DNA of 64,000 nt from Conus ventricosus (lineage: Eukaryota > Mollusca > Gastropoda > Neogastropoda > Conidae): contig CM031628.1 in NCBI GenBank assembly GCA_018398815.1, forward strand, positions 12,150,366-12,214,365, written 5' to 3'. The position numbers and the translations under genes were made by a program. Shown in pieces: positions 23,846 through 35,200 of the stretch; position 1 is the stretch's first letter; every line of letters begins with the position of its first letter. Under the pieces are notes generated by a model. The model was given only the letters and a program-made list of their open reading frames with translations, searched no databases and was not told the origin of the DNA.

Positions 23846-24139
23846 TGGTTGAATGCATCCACAGGGGGGAAAGTTACCGCTCGGAAATCGGAAAATCCTT
23901 ATTTTGGAAATTTACAAATCGGAATTTCCTTAATTTCGAAAAATTTTTTTTATTCCGTTCCGTTTTCCGACCAGCAACTCCACTACCGAATCAAAGTTTC
24001 GACTTCGCGCCGTTCCGTATTATCCGATCAACCGACCGGAAGTTGGTTTCCGTTTTGTTTTCGCCAGTGCCTGTGACCACCACACGTGTTCCTTCGCCTG
24101 TTTCTTCTATGTGTTGGATGCTTTCGCGGAAAAATCGCG

Positions 24140-24388
24140 ATGCCTTACATAAATGAAGGCGACAAGCGAGCCAGTGAAGTGGATAGCGGCGTAAAAAACA
24201 AATGGAGGTGGAATTGGCTGGACGAGAGAGGCCCAAACAAAGACGGCGAAATCGGCAAAGGGGAGGAACATCGTGTGTGGTGTCGGAAAACGGAAAGGCC
24301 CGGAGAGTGTTTTTGCGTCGCGTGCGGGAAGGTTATCAAATACAGCAGCACTGGAAAAAGGCTGCTTTTGGACCATTCCAAGCATTAA
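24140..24388 (+). CDS. Small ORF in the transposon, CxxC...HxxxH zinc-finger-like
   Basis: 82 codons starting MPYINEGDKRASEVDSG, with a Trp/Asn/Lys-rich middle and a C-terminal motif CVACGKVIKYSSTGKRLLLD followed by HSKH. Cys-x2-Cys with a later His-x3-His-like pair is the arrangement of BED-type or related fingers at the N-terminus of hAT and similar transposases. It probably represents the first exon of a transposase whose catalytic part has been deleted. It is GC-richer than its AT-rich downstream flank. Whether it is expressed cannot be seen; treat as hypothetical. Confidence 0.5.
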   Translation: MPYINEGDKRASEVDSGVKNKWRWNWLDERGPNKDGEIGKGEEHRVWCRKTERPGECFCVACGKVIKYSSTGKRLLLDHSKH

Positions 24389-24735
24389 TTTTTATTTTTT
24401 TTAAATTTTATTTTTATATTAATTTTGTCATATTTTTATGAATAAATGATTTGGTAATACTAATAGAAAGGTTATTTGTATATTGCTGAAAGTTTTGTAT
24501 GAGCATGAAAAGGGAGGAGAAAGTGATTCACATGTCTCAATCCTTATACATCTTGTAAATTTTATTCTACAGAGAAATCAAATTAATCAGTCAACTCTGT
24601 GGAATCACATTTATAGGCTGTGTGAGGATTAAAATTTAAGTGAATATTGGTTATGTCATCCATGTTGGATCAGTGTGTGCACACATGACTGTTGACTCGA
24701 GTGTAAGGGTTTATTTGTGTTAATAATGCAGCATC

Positions 24736-25150
24736 GAAATTATGGAAATCTTAAGACTTACTGTATGGTCAAGTGAAGTTAACCTTTTACCTAAAATAAT
24801 TGGTACTCATATTATTGGTATTTTTTAGCTGGAAATAGCATGAAATTGCTCCAAATGGTAGTACAATTTTAAAATTTGCTTCAGCTTTGCGCCCCCTGAA
24901 CCCCAAGGGGGCGCTGCCCCTTGACCCCGCCAAAAGTTGAGATTGATGAAATTATGGAAATCTTAAGACTTACTGTATGGTCAAGTGAAGTTAACCTTTT
25001 ACCTAAAATAATTGGTACTCATATTATTGGTATTTTTTAGCTGGAAATAGCATGAAATTGCTCCAAATGGTAGTACAATTTTAAAATTTGCTTCAGCTTT
25101 GCGCCCCCTGAACCCCAAGGGGGCGCTGCCCCTTGACCCCGCCAGGGGGC
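24736..25150 (+). repeat. 212-bp tandem duplication inside the transposon
   Basis: The copy at 24736-24947 is followed immediately by a near-identical copy at 24948-25150. Each carries the GC-rich sub-terminal motif CCCCCTGAACCCCAAGGGGG. Confidence 0.96.
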
Positions 25151-25223
25151 CTCTGCGGCCCCCTGGACCCCCGGCATACATTTTCCTTATTTTCAGGATT
25201 CCCAACTTTCCCCCCTGCATCCA

Positions 25224-26790
25224 GAAACTTAAGAACTTTCTTGAACGACACATCTTCAGCTGAAATGGAGTCTTTCAAAATATATTCAACTTCACATGAC
25301 CTCCCTGCGAGATTGGAGGAGTCTGGTCAAAATATAAAGTGGGGAGAGTGCCATTAATCACTGACCAATCATTATTAACAGTGGTTGAGTGAGTGTAGAT
25401 TCTGATTTAGAAATAGTAACATCACCAACATCATAGTCGTCGTCATCATCCAAAAAACCTGTCCTGGACCACTCAAGACATGTTCTCCCGTCGTCATCAT
25501 CCAAAAAACCTGTCCTGGACCACTCAAGACATGTTCTCCCATATTCTCACACAACAAACCTTCCTCGTGATGGTCAGAGAGCATCCAGTGCTTCCAGCCG
25601 TGATCTCTGGAGGCTGGCCCTTTTGCAGCGGGAACCCGTCTTAGACAATAGCCCATCTGGCAACATTCCTAGTGCATGCAACATTGGCGGTTCGCACACT
25701 CAGGATACCTGCTGAGGTTATAAATGCCTAGCTGCACCTCTTCAGATGCGAGGCGATCTGAGATTGCGAGCATGGAACGGAATGGGGGAATGTGCTGGCC
25801 TGTCTGCACTGCCCCCGGGACTGAATTGGAATCAGGAACGGCTGTGGCAGAGAGAGGTGGCCGACTCTTCTGCCAGAACTGGCCGACCATCGTGGAAATT
25901 GACACGAATGTGGAAATCACACACGGAGCCAGGTAGAGCACACGGGTCATTTTTCACAGGAGCTGCAAGGCTTGAACAGAGAACGGTTGGTAGGAGAGAC
26001 GCAGGTCTGATGTGAATTGTTGGTAGAAGGCCACATCCAACATGCTGGGGAGACCTGAGAAGCCATCAGAGTAGCAGGGCTGATCGGGGAAATGCCAAGG
26101 CGAAGGATGGGGTGGACAGTTGCCGTGGCAACGAAGCTGTGATGAAAGCACAACTTTCGGGAATTTTTAGCTGAAATTTACTGCTGAGAAGCGAAAGAAT
26201 GAGAAAGTCATCCTCCAAGGTAGGCCGATGTAAACAGTTGTTTGGGGGGTGAATTACAAATGAAAACGAACTCCGGAAAATGGAAGAACCAAAATCAGCG
26301 TGTTCCTCCACCAAAGGAAGGGAGAAAACTGAGCTAGCTCTAGCATAGCACAGTGTTGTGAACACATGAAGGGTGATCACTCTGGCTAACTTGTCTGGGG
26401 ATTGAAGGGAAGTTGGTATTGTGCACTCCCAGTTTGTTTTTTTGAGGGACCTGATGATACGGCATTGTTCCATTCAAAGTTGGGAGAAGACATTTGTCTG
26501 GACAGGTGAGTGTGGGGAAAAAGCCCGTTTGCCCAATCAGTTTGGCCACATGCATCTTGTGATCTAGTTCTCATAACTTTGGGGTGATTTGTACATTTTG
26601 TTTTCAGCTCTAAGCCAGTAGATAAGCAAGTGGAAGTGTCTGACCATGTAGCTACATCAGAATATACAGATGACAACATGGTGTTCACAGTGTTCAACAG
26701 GAGCTGTGTACGTTTAGCATGAGACTGTGCGGATGAAAATTTGGAGCATTTTATGATGATCATGCAGATGATGAGTTATGTATTTATTGA
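25224..26790. other. Intron 6, right part
   Basis: A 52-bp tandem duplication lies at about 25437-25540 (CGTCATCATCCAAAAAACCT). Otherwise nothing recognised; the short ORFs here look random. Confidence 0.5.
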
Positions 26791-26794
26791 AGGC

Positions 26795-26985
26795 AAATTT
26801 CAAGGTGTTTTTCAGTCTCACCTGTATATGTTGATTAGTGACAAATTTCTTGTTGTTTTTTTTTGTTGTTGTCCCACCTGGAATATTGATTAGTGACGAC
26901 GTTCATGGTGTTTTTCAGTCCCACCTGTATATATTGATTAGTGATGACGTTCATGGTGTTTTTCAGTCCAACCTGTCACCAACGG
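26795..26985 (+). repeat. Tandem copies of the exon 7 acceptor region
   Basis: GGTGTTTTTCAGTC followed by YCACCTGTATAT.TTGATTAGTG occurs with AG ending at 26815, 26918 and 26966 (the used site); a fourth degenerate copy near 26860 lacks CAG. Spacing of the last two is exactly 48 bp. Exon 7 itself starts TCCAACCTGT, matching the downstream half of the unit, so the repeat extends into the coding sequence. Confidence 0.9.
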
Positions 26986-27082
26986 GGATCCCGTTGCCGA
27001 CGCCATCCCTGCACAACTCCATCACGGTGGAAGAGGTGGAGGATTGCAGTTCTGACCAGGAGCCTGACCCTGATGCCGTCCA

Positions 27083-27085
<3 letters not shown>
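26967..27085 (+). CDS. SIK3: SIK3 exon 7: acidic segment before the third regulatory site
   Basis: 39 codons plus two bases: SNLSPTGIPLPTPSLHNSIT, VEEVEDCSSDQEPDPDAVHR. The acidic EE.SSD.EPD.EAV.R wording is conserved in vertebrate SIK3 in the same position. Phase 0 in, phase 2 out (AG + A = Arg). The acceptor is TGTTTTTCAG, with tandem look-alikes upstream. The donor is ATAG|GTGTGT, the first bases of a 270-bp GT tract; as in exon 1 there is no unique sequence after the donor. Confidence 0.93.
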
Positions 27086-27163
<78 letters not shown>

Positions 27164-27173
27164 ATGTGTATGG

Positions 27174-27235
<62 letters not shown>

Positions 27236-27313
27236 ATGTGTATGGGAGTGTGTGTGTGCGTGTGTGTGTGTGTGTGCGTGGGTATGTGTGTGTGTGTGTG
27301 TGCATGTGTATGG

Positions 27314-27359
<46 letters not shown>
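27086..27359 (+). repeat. GT-rich microsatellite starting at the exon 7 donor
   Basis: (GT)n with a higher-order TGCATGTGTATGGGAGTG interruption at about 27161, 27231 and 27301 (70-bp spacing). Confidence 0.95.
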
Positions 27360-27360
<1 letters not shown>

Positions 27361-27497
27361 TTACTGCATGCATGTGTGTGTGTGTTTGTATGTATAAGGG
27401 AGAATATATTAGATGTATGCATTTTACATTTTTTTCCTTTTTGAAGACACTGCTGATTCCCTATAATTAATGGATGCTAGAATTGGAAAGGGGAGGA

Positions 27498-27529
27498 ACA
27501 CACACACACATGCACACACACCACACACA

Positions 27530-27593
<64 letters not shown>

Positions 27594-27712
27594 ACAAACA
27601 CACACACACACACGCCACACAAACACACACACACACACGCCACACACACACCACACACACACACATACACCACACACACACACATGCCACACACACAGAC
27701 ACACACACACAA
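27498..27712 (+). repeat. (CA)n microsatellite
   Basis: About 210 bp, CA-rich, with CCACAC and CGCC interruptions. Together with the GT tract 140 bp upstream it could form a long inverted structure in the transcript (GT pairs with CA). Confidence 0.9.
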
Positions 27713-28225
27713 GTTCCCCATGTGTGTTCCAGTCCAGTCATGTCATATGTATCCCAGCCAGCCATAGAGTCCTCATCAGGGCTGCCAGCAAGATACGAAT
27801 GGAAAGACGTACACACTGAAACGACGTTTAGACGCTATTCAAAGTCACATCATGTCCTGCAACAGAAAGACCATTCTGAAACGGTGTTTATCCCCTAACA
27901 ATTGTAAGTCAGATCAATAAAAATAATTATTTCTTTTGAAAAAAACAGAAGAAAAAAGAAATCACATTTTGGAACAAGCTTTTTGGGAATCGGAAAATAA
28001 TGTTTGTGCCTGTCACTCCTGATAGCACTAGTGGAAAGAACAGAAGAACTTAAGGTTATGATGGAACCTGTAATGTACATATCTGTGTATATGCAATCTT
28101 ACACTGTCTGCATCATTTATAGATGAATATATCTACGTCATTTATGTTCGTATGTGTGTGTGTATGTGCAATTTTGCATGTGTATATAGGTTTTCATCTT
28201 CTAATTGTCTGCTTGCATTTGGTAG
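27713..28225. other. Intron 7, right part
   Basis: Nothing recognised. Confidence 0.5.
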
Positions 28226-28380
28226 ATATCTAACAAGCCGGGGCTATGGCAAACGCCATACCCTTGCCATGGCCAATCCAATTCACGAGATACCTGAGGA
28301 ACTGCAGCAAAAACTGTCGCTGCAGCCTATCCGTAATCGTCGCACAAGTGGTCTTCTGTCCCCTACAGAAAGAACACCAG
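28226..28380 (+). CDS. SIK3: SIK3 exon 8: KRHTLAM site
   Basis: Completes Arg, then YLTSRGYGKRHTLAMANPIH, EIPEELQQKLSLQPIRNRRT, SGLLSPTERTP and one base. RY...KRHTLAM.NP..EIP is a SIK3 hallmark; the Thr of KRHT (28260-28262) is a further basic-directed phosphorylation site. Phase 2 in, phase 1 out. The acceptor TTTGGTAG is a TAG type. The donor CCAG|GTTTGT is weaker than the others and is followed after 14 bases by a (GT)n tract. Confidence 0.94.
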
Positions 28381-28391
28381 GTTTGTGGACT

Positions 28392-28394
<3 letters not shown>

Positions 28395-28430
<36 letters not shown>
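28395..28430 (+). repeat. (GT)n microsatellite just after the exon 8 donor
   Basis: About 16 GT repeats. Confidence 0.9.
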
Positions 28431-29078
28431 CATGCGTTGATCGCTCACTGTGTATCAGTAGGTATTGACAGACTTTATTGACTTCTGAGGAAGAAAAATG
28501 GATTTAAAAACAATGTGTTACAGAATGTCCTCTGGTGGCGGGCACATGAAGACTTGATATTGATAGCTCCCTGTAAAGTGCTTGTGATGGGACTACAACA
28601 TGAAGAGTCTGGTTGTGGCTGTGTATGGACTGGTCAGACGGCAGTACAACGCTGCAAAGGGCACATGGAAGACAACGGCAAAAAAAAAAGAAAAAACAAA
28701 GAAAGAAAGACAAAAAGGATTTTGTATGTCACTGAGAAACGGAGGAAAAGAAAGGCGCAATATATCAAAAGAACACACAGGAATGCCTGGACTGTTGACC
28801 TGCGTCCGGCTTGTTTGTTACAAACAAAATATTAAATGAGGTAGGGAACAGTTTAAACAGTAATTAAAGAACAAGTAGGATAACCCATGCTCCCTTGATG
28901 AAGTGAATACATGCCCTCAACTCCAAACGAATTCTGCTTATGATGCCCAATCCCAAACGAACAAACACAAATCAACTTTCATTCTAGACTGGCACAGCCT
29001 TTTCGGTCTTGAAAAGAGTCAAACACAAACGCGCTGACGCACAGTAACAAACAGGGGTGACCTGGGTTTGTCTGTCAG
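28431..29078. other. Intron 8, right part
   Basis: Nothing recognised beyond an A-rich stretch near 28680-28720. Confidence 0.5.
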
Positions 29079-29362
29079 CTCGGGACTCCTTCAAGGACCT
29101 GCATTCCCTCCACCTGCCTTCCGAGCGCTACTCCCCCGTGCGGCGGGCCAGTGACGGCCTGCAGGCTCTGCTCCACAGCAAGCAGCACCAGGCCCACCTG
29201 GAGAAGCTCTACAACCAGACCATCGCCGGGGGCAACGCTGCGGCCACTGCCGCCATGCTGGGCAGTGGTGGGGGTGGTGGCGGCGGGGGTGGCGGGGGGT
29301 CACCTCGGCACAGCAGTCAGAGCAGTCTGAAGCAGCTGCAACAGGAGCATCAGGAGTTGCAG
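29079..29362 (+). CDS. SIK3: SIK3 exon 9: S626-type site and Gln-rich start
   Basis: Starts A-RDSFKDLHSLHLPSERYSPV, then RRASDGLQALLHSKQHQAHL. The Ser of VRRAS (29150-29152) corresponds to the S626-type PKA site of vertebrate SIK3; LHLP.ERYSPVRR is strongly conserved. A run of about eleven Gly, coded by GGT/GGC repeats (29262-29298), is absent from the vertebrate protein. The exon ends SPRHSSQSSLKQLQQEHQEL-Q, a predicted coiled coil start. Phase 1 in, phase 0 out, donor GCAG|GTCAGT. GC-rich but open throughout. Confidence 0.95.
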
Positions 29363-29436
29363 GTCAGTGACGAGGGTGTGGTATTGGAGTGGGTTGTGGT
29401 GTATTGATTAGGCGGATCAGAAAAAAACGGGGGAGG

Positions 29437-29469
<33 letters not shown>

Positions 29470-30425
29470 AACAAATAGACCAACTCGCAGACAAATCAGA
29501 GACAGACTGACTTGAGTCTGAGATCTAATTTCAGGGTTTATCAATAATTTTTCAAATGAGTCTGTGATGTTTACATTATTCATAGGATTAACTGTGACTT
29601 GCTGCTACTTGAAAATTTTTTGAAATTTTGTTTTTTTATCAGCTACCACAATCTAGCTTGATGGAGTTCAGCTTGTTGTTATCTTCAAAACACTGAATGT
29701 ACAGAATTCTAAAAAAAAAGAAGAAAAAAAAAGAAACACCTACCAGACTAAGTTAAAACATCAGAGAAACTTGTGTGGGATGGATAATTAAAGTAAGGAG
29801 ACGGACAGAAATGGTCAAGGATGTTGTGACTGAAGAAGCCAAAAGAGAGGGCATGTGTGAAGAAATTTGTTGATTTAGTTTGTAACATGTGGGTCTGCAA
29901 ACATGGCTGAATAATGACTGGTTAAAAGTTGATTTAATGATTAAAAGATGAAATCATAAGTTTGTGTTGAGGTTGGTATTTGACTGTGAGAAAGAGAGGA
30001 CTATGAATTAGTGAAAATACCCGAACGGTAGGTAATGTTTACAAACCATTCAAGGATAATAATGTGATTCAGTTTTGTTTTGTTTGTGTGTGTGTGTGTT
30101 TGGGGGGGGGGGGTCCATTTGGAAAGATCTGGCTAGTGGGGCTAGAAATGCTTGGTGCCATGTGAGTACTTCACATTTCTCCTGGTCAGGGTCGGCACGT
30201 GTGTCAGCCTCTGCACATGTGTGTGCATCACTGTGTGTGTATGTACTTTGTTAGTATTGATTTTTATTGGTTTGTATTGCTGGTTATTCACTAGTTGTAC
30301 TCATTATGTCTTTCAGCTGGAAACAGTTACAGGCACAGGTGTCGGACACCACATGTACTGATAATGGTTTTTTGTTTTGTTTTTTTGTAATTCTGGTCTG
30401 TGCATATGTAATTTCTGGACTGTCT
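29363..30425. other. Intron 9, left part
   Basis: Short (GT)n at 29438-29463 and a G run near 30103-30112. No coding signal. Confidence 0.5.
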
Positions 30426-30439
30426 GTCTGACAGCTTGT

Positions 30440-30650
30440 TCAGATGTGGGCATTTCTCACAGATGGTAAAATGGGCATTTCTCACAATGATATGGGCATT
30501 TCTCGCAGATAGTAATATGAGCATTTCTCACAATGATATGGGCATTTCTCACAGATAGTAATATGGGCATTTCTCACAATAATATGGGCATTTCTCACAG
30601 ATAGTAATATGAGCATTTCTCACAGATAGTAATGTGGGCATTTCTCAGAT
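30440..30650 (+). repeat. Short interspersed tandem repeat GGGCATTTCTCACA
   Basis: About eight copies of GGGCATTTCTCACA alternating between GATAGTAATAT and ATGATAT spacers (24-26 bp and 21 bp sub-units). Confidence 0.85.
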
Positions 30651-30667
30651 TACCATGAATTGTTGAC

Positions 30668-30955
30668 TCTGTGTGTGTGTGTGCGTGTGCGTGCGTGCGT
30701 GTGATTGCTTGATTTGTGCTCCTGCACATGCGTGTGTTGTGGGTTTGTCTGGTGTGTGTTGTGTGTGGGTGTGTATGGAATATGTGTGCTGTGTGTGTGT
30801 GAGTTCTTGTGTGCCTGTGTGTGTGTGTGTGTGTGGGGGGGTGTGGGGGGGGGGGGGGGGGGGGGGGGGTATTGGGGTACATGTGTGTGTTGTGGGTATG
30901 TTTGGGCACCTGTGGGTGTGTTTGTGTGCCCGCACGTGTGTGTGCACACCAACAG
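30668..30955 (+). repeat. GT/G-rich low-complexity tract before exon 10
   Basis: GT repeats, then about 30 G near 30838-30869, then GT again up to CACACCAACAG. A G run on this scale can form quadruplex structures (general knowledge). Confidence 0.85.
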
Positions 30956-31039
30956 ATGCAGGTGACCCCTCTGGCGATGGAGCGGCAGGCGGAGCTCCAG
31001 CAACAGCACGCCTTGCATCGACTTCAGACCTCCCTCCAG
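30956..31039 (+). CDS. SIK3: SIK3 exon 10: Gln-rich helix
   Basis: 28 codons: MQVTPLAMERQAELQQQHAL, then HRLQTSLQ. Both ends are in phase 0, so it could be skipped without frame loss. It corresponds to the Gln-rich coiled-coil stretch (ERTLEKTQQQH-like) of vertebrate SIK3. Acceptor ACCAACAG follows the GT/G tract; donor CCAG|GTAACC is followed by a C-rich tract of about 60 bases. The Met is internal, not a start. Confidence 0.88.
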
Positions 31040-32225
31040 GTAACCTCCCCCTTCCCTCCTCCTCCCTCCTCCCCCCCCCCCCCCCCCCCCCCCCTCCACA
31101 GCTTCACGCCCAGACTCCATTCTTTCCAGAGCCTTTTTTTTTGCGTGATTACTCTTGTGTTTCTTCTTCTCAATTTTTTGTATCACAGTTCTAGTTTCTA
31201 TGAGTTAAAGTAGTGCTCTGCGTCTGTGTGTGTATATGTGGTTGTGTGTAGTTCTTCTAAGCGTTTTTGTAGGTCTTCTTTGACTTCATAAATGTGTAAG
31301 AAGGTTTTTCTTCTTGTTCCATGTATTTTTTACATGTTCTTTGTGAATGGTTTTCATTTGGGAGGGTTGCTGCCAGTTCAGGGTTTGTGCAGGGAAAGAG
31401 GAAGCATTACTTACCCTTCCTGTGTTCATGTGTAGAAAATGTTGGTAAGTTTTTTTCCCCTTTCTGGCCCTTACAAAAGTCATACACTGATTTACTGATA
31501 TCTCTCTCTGTTTGTTTTAATTAATGCAGATGCCTGTCTCTTGATGAATGTCTCTGTTTTTCTACTGTCCATACTGTCTCTAGGTCTACTTTTTCTACTA
31601 GTTGTCACATGTCAGTCTGTCTTTCCCGTTCCTTAGCCATACAACATAGGGATGTTTCTTTGACACAAGTAGCTGACACATGTAATGCAGTCTGCACAGA
31701 CGCCATCCGCGCTCGCACGCATGCCTGCTTAACTGCATTAGCGATGGATACTGCGTTCCTTAATCTTGCCATTTCTCTTGGAATGTGTATTGTAATTTTC
31801 TTCTAGATAGTTATGTCATGGATGCGCATGTATGCATGTTGCTATGCTGCAGGTTGCATGTTTTTTTTTTGGGGGGGAGAGGGCGAATGGGATATGGAAG
31901 GGGAAGGGGCTGGGAATAAGAGTTGAAAGACTGGAATAGTTGAGTAGTGTCATCAGCTGTATGACAGATCTATGACTTCTTGGTCCGTCAGTCTACTAGT
32001 GCAGACAGAGGAAAACCTTTATGTTCGAAGGTCTCATGGCAAGTTTTTTTTTTTGTTTAAGAAGATGGGGAGTAGTGGTTTGACCTCATAGCTTCCCTAT
32101 GTTTCAGTTTTTCTCGTAGATATTGGAAGTGCCATCTCTGCACTGGCATGTCCTGAAAGCCATGTGGAAGTGGTTGTCATGGTGCGGAATAGAACTTCTC
32201 TGGAAACATTCCTTCCATTTTAGTC
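31040..32225. other. Intron 10, left end
   Basis: C-rich tract at 31045-31095, then unremarkable sequence. Confidence 0.5.
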
Positions 32226-32227
32226 AG

Positions 32228-35200
32228 TACCGTCATACCATCTGTTGGTGGATAGATGTGCTGCAGTCTGTTGGTGGTGGATAGGTGTGCTGCAGTCTGT
32301 TGGTGGATAGGCCTGCTGCAGTCTGTTGTTGGTGGATAGGTATGCTGCAGTCTGTTGGTGGATAGGCCTGCTGCAGTCTGTTGTTGGTGGATAGGTTTAC
32401 TGCAGTCTGTTGTTGGTGGATAGGTGTGCTGCAGTCTGTTGGTGGATAGGTCTACTGCAGTCTGTTGTTGGTGGATAGGTGTGCTGCAGTCTGTTGGTGG
32501 ATAGGCCTGCTGCAGTCTGTTGTTGGTGGATAGGTGTGCTGCAGTCTGTTGTTGGTGGATAGGTCTGCTGCAGTCTGTTGTTGGTGGATAGGTGTGCTGC
32601 AGTCTGTTGTTGGTGGATAGGTCTGCTGCAGTCTGTTGTTGGTGGATAGGTGTGCTGCAGTCTGTTGTTGGTGGATAGGTGTGCTGCAGTCTGTTGTTGG
32701 TGGATAGGTGTGCTGCAGTCTGTTGTTGGTGGATAGGTGTGCTGCAGTCTGTTGTTGGTGGATAGGTCTGCTGCAGTCTGTTGTTGGTGGATAGGTGTGC
32801 TGCAGTCTGTTGGTGGATAGGTCTGCTGCAGTCTGTTGGTGGATAGGTGTGCTGCAGTCTGTTGTTGGTGGATAGGTGTGCTACAGTCTGTTGGTGGTGG
32901 ATAGGTGTGCTGCAGTCTGTTTTAGGATAGGTGTGCTGCAGTCTGTTGTTGGTGGATAGGTGTGCTGCAGTCTGTTGTTGATGGATAGGTCTGCTGCAGT
33001 CTGTTGGTGGATAGGTGTGCTGCAGTCTGTTGTTGGTGGATAGGTGTGCTGCAGTCTGTTGTTGATGGATAGGTCTGCTGCAGTCTGTTGGTGGATAGGT
33101 GTGCTGCAGTCTGTTGTTGGTGGATAGGTGTGCTGCAGTCTGTTGTTGGTGGATAGGTGTGCTGTAGTCTGTTGTTGGTGGATAGGTGTGCTGCAGTCTG
33201 TTGTGGTGGATAGGTGTGCTGCAGTCTGTTGTTGGTGGATAGGTGTGCTGTAGTCTGTTGTTGGTGGATAGGTGTGCTGCAGTCTGATGTTGGTGGATAG
33301 GTGTGCTGCAGTCTGTTGGTGGATAGGTGTGCTGCAGTCTGTTGTTGATGGATAGGTGTGCTGCAGTCTGTTGTTGGTGGATAGGTGTGCTGCAGTCTGT
33401 TGTTGGTGGATAGGTGTGCTGCAGTCTGTTGGTGGATAGGTGTGCTGCAGTCTGTTGGTGGATAGGCCTGCTGCAGTCTGTTGTTGGTGGATAGGTGTGC
33501 TGCAGTCTGTTGTTGGTGGATAGGTGTGCTGCAGTCTGTTGGTGGTGGATAGGTGTGCTGCAGTCTGTTGTTGGTGGATACGTCTGCTGCAGTCTGTTGT
33601 TGGTGGATAGGTTTGCTGCAGTCTGTTGTCGGTGGATAGGCCTGCTGCAGTCTGTTGTTGGTGGATAGGTGTGCTGCAGTCTGTTGTTGGTGGATCGGTC
33701 TGCTGCAGTCTGTTGTTGGTGGATAGGTCTGCTGCAGTCTGTTGTTGGTGGATAGGTGTGCTGCAGTCTGTTGGTGGATAGGTCTGCTGCAGTCTGTTGT
33801 TGGATAGGTGTGCTGCAGTCTGTTGGTGGATAGGTGTGCTGCAGTCTGTTGGTGGTGGACAGGTGTGCTGCAGTCTGTTGGTGGTGGATAGGTGTGCTGC
33901 AGTCTGTTGGTGGTGGATAGGTGTGCTGCAGTCTGTTGGTGGATAGGTGTGCTGCAGTCTGTTGGTGAATAGGTGTGCTGCAGTCTGTTGGTGGTGGATT
34001 GGTGTGCTGCAGTCTGTTGGTGGTGGATAGGTGTGCTGCAGTCTGTTGTTGGTGGATAGGTCTGCTGCAGTCTGTTGGTGGTGGATAGGTGTGCTGCAGT
34101 CTGTTGGTGGTGGATGGGTGTGCTGCAGTCTGTTGTTGGTGGATAGGTGTGCTGCAGTCTGTTGTTGGTGGATAGGTGTGCTGCAGTCTGTTGGTGGTGG
34201 ATAGGTGTGCTGCAGTCTGTTGTTGGTGGATAGGTCTGCTGCAGTCTGTTGTTGGTGGATAGGTTTGCTGCAGTCTGTTGTTGGTGGATAGGCCTGCTGC
34301 AGTCTGTTGTTGGTGGATAGGTCTGCTGCAGTCTGTTGTTGGTGGATAGGTTTGCTGCAGTCTGTTGTTGGTGGATAGGTGTGCTGCAGTCTGTTGGTGG
34401 ATGGGTGTGGGTGCAGTCTGTTGTTGGTGGATAGGTCTGCTGCAGTCTGTTGTTGGTGGATAGGTGTGCTGCAGTCTGTTGTTGGTGGATAGGTGTGCTG
34501 CAGTCTGTTGGTGGATGGGTGTGCTGCAGTCTGTTGTTGGTGGATAGGTGTGCTTCAGTCTGTTGGTGGTGGATAGGTCTGCTGCAGTCTGTTGGTGGAT
34601 AGGTGTGCTGCAGTCTGTTGGTGGTGGATAGGTGTGCTGCAGTCTGTTGGTGGATAGGTGTGCTGCAGTCTGTTTTAGGATAGGTGTGCTGCAGTCTGTT
34701 ATTGGTGGATAGGTGTGCTGCAGTCTGTTGGTGGTGGATAGGTGTGCTGCAGTCTGTTGGTGGTGGATAGGTGTGCTGCAGTCTGTTGGTGGATAGGTGT
34801 GCTGCAGTCTGTTGGTGGATAGGTGTGCTGCAGTCTGTTGTTGGTGGATAGGTGTGCTGCAGTCTGTTGGTGGATAGGTGTGCTGCAGTCTGTTTTAGGA
34901 TAGGTGTGCTGCAGTCTGTTGTTGGTGGATAGGTGTGCTGCAGTCTGTTGATGGATAGGTCTGCTGCAGTCTGTTGGTGGATATGTGTGCTGCAGTCTGT
35001 TGTTGGTGGATAGGTGTGCTGCAGTCTGTTGGTGGTGGATAGGTGTGCTGCAGTCTGTTGGTGGTGGATAGGTGTGCTGCAGTCTGTTGGTGGATAGGTG
35101 TGCTGCAGTCTGTTGGTGGTGGATAGGTGTGCTGCAGTCTGTTGGTGGTGGATAGGTGTGCTGCAGTCTGTTGGTGGATAGGTGTGCTGCAGTCTGTTGG

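Larger units (their letters stand above)
23862..25217 (+). mobile_element. hAT-like DNA transposon with 14-bp terminal inverted repeats and 6-bp target duplication
   Basis: The ends are CAGGGGGGAAAGTT (23862-23875) and its exact inverse complement at 25204-25217. The flanking host bases CATCCA occur directly outside both ends (23856-23861 and 25218-25223). CAGGG/CCCTG ends are hAT-like. Classical hAT makes 8-bp duplications, while some described subgroups make 5 or 6, so the superfamily is inferred. Inside are a short zinc-finger-like ORF (24140-24388) and a 212-bp tandem duplication. There is no transposase, so it is non-autonomous. Confidence 0.85.

Noticed and set aside
25600..26500. Overlapping 70-135 codon ORFs in intron 6
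   Set aside because: Present on both strands, no domain resemblance, no codon bias; chance ORFs in GC-balanced sequence.
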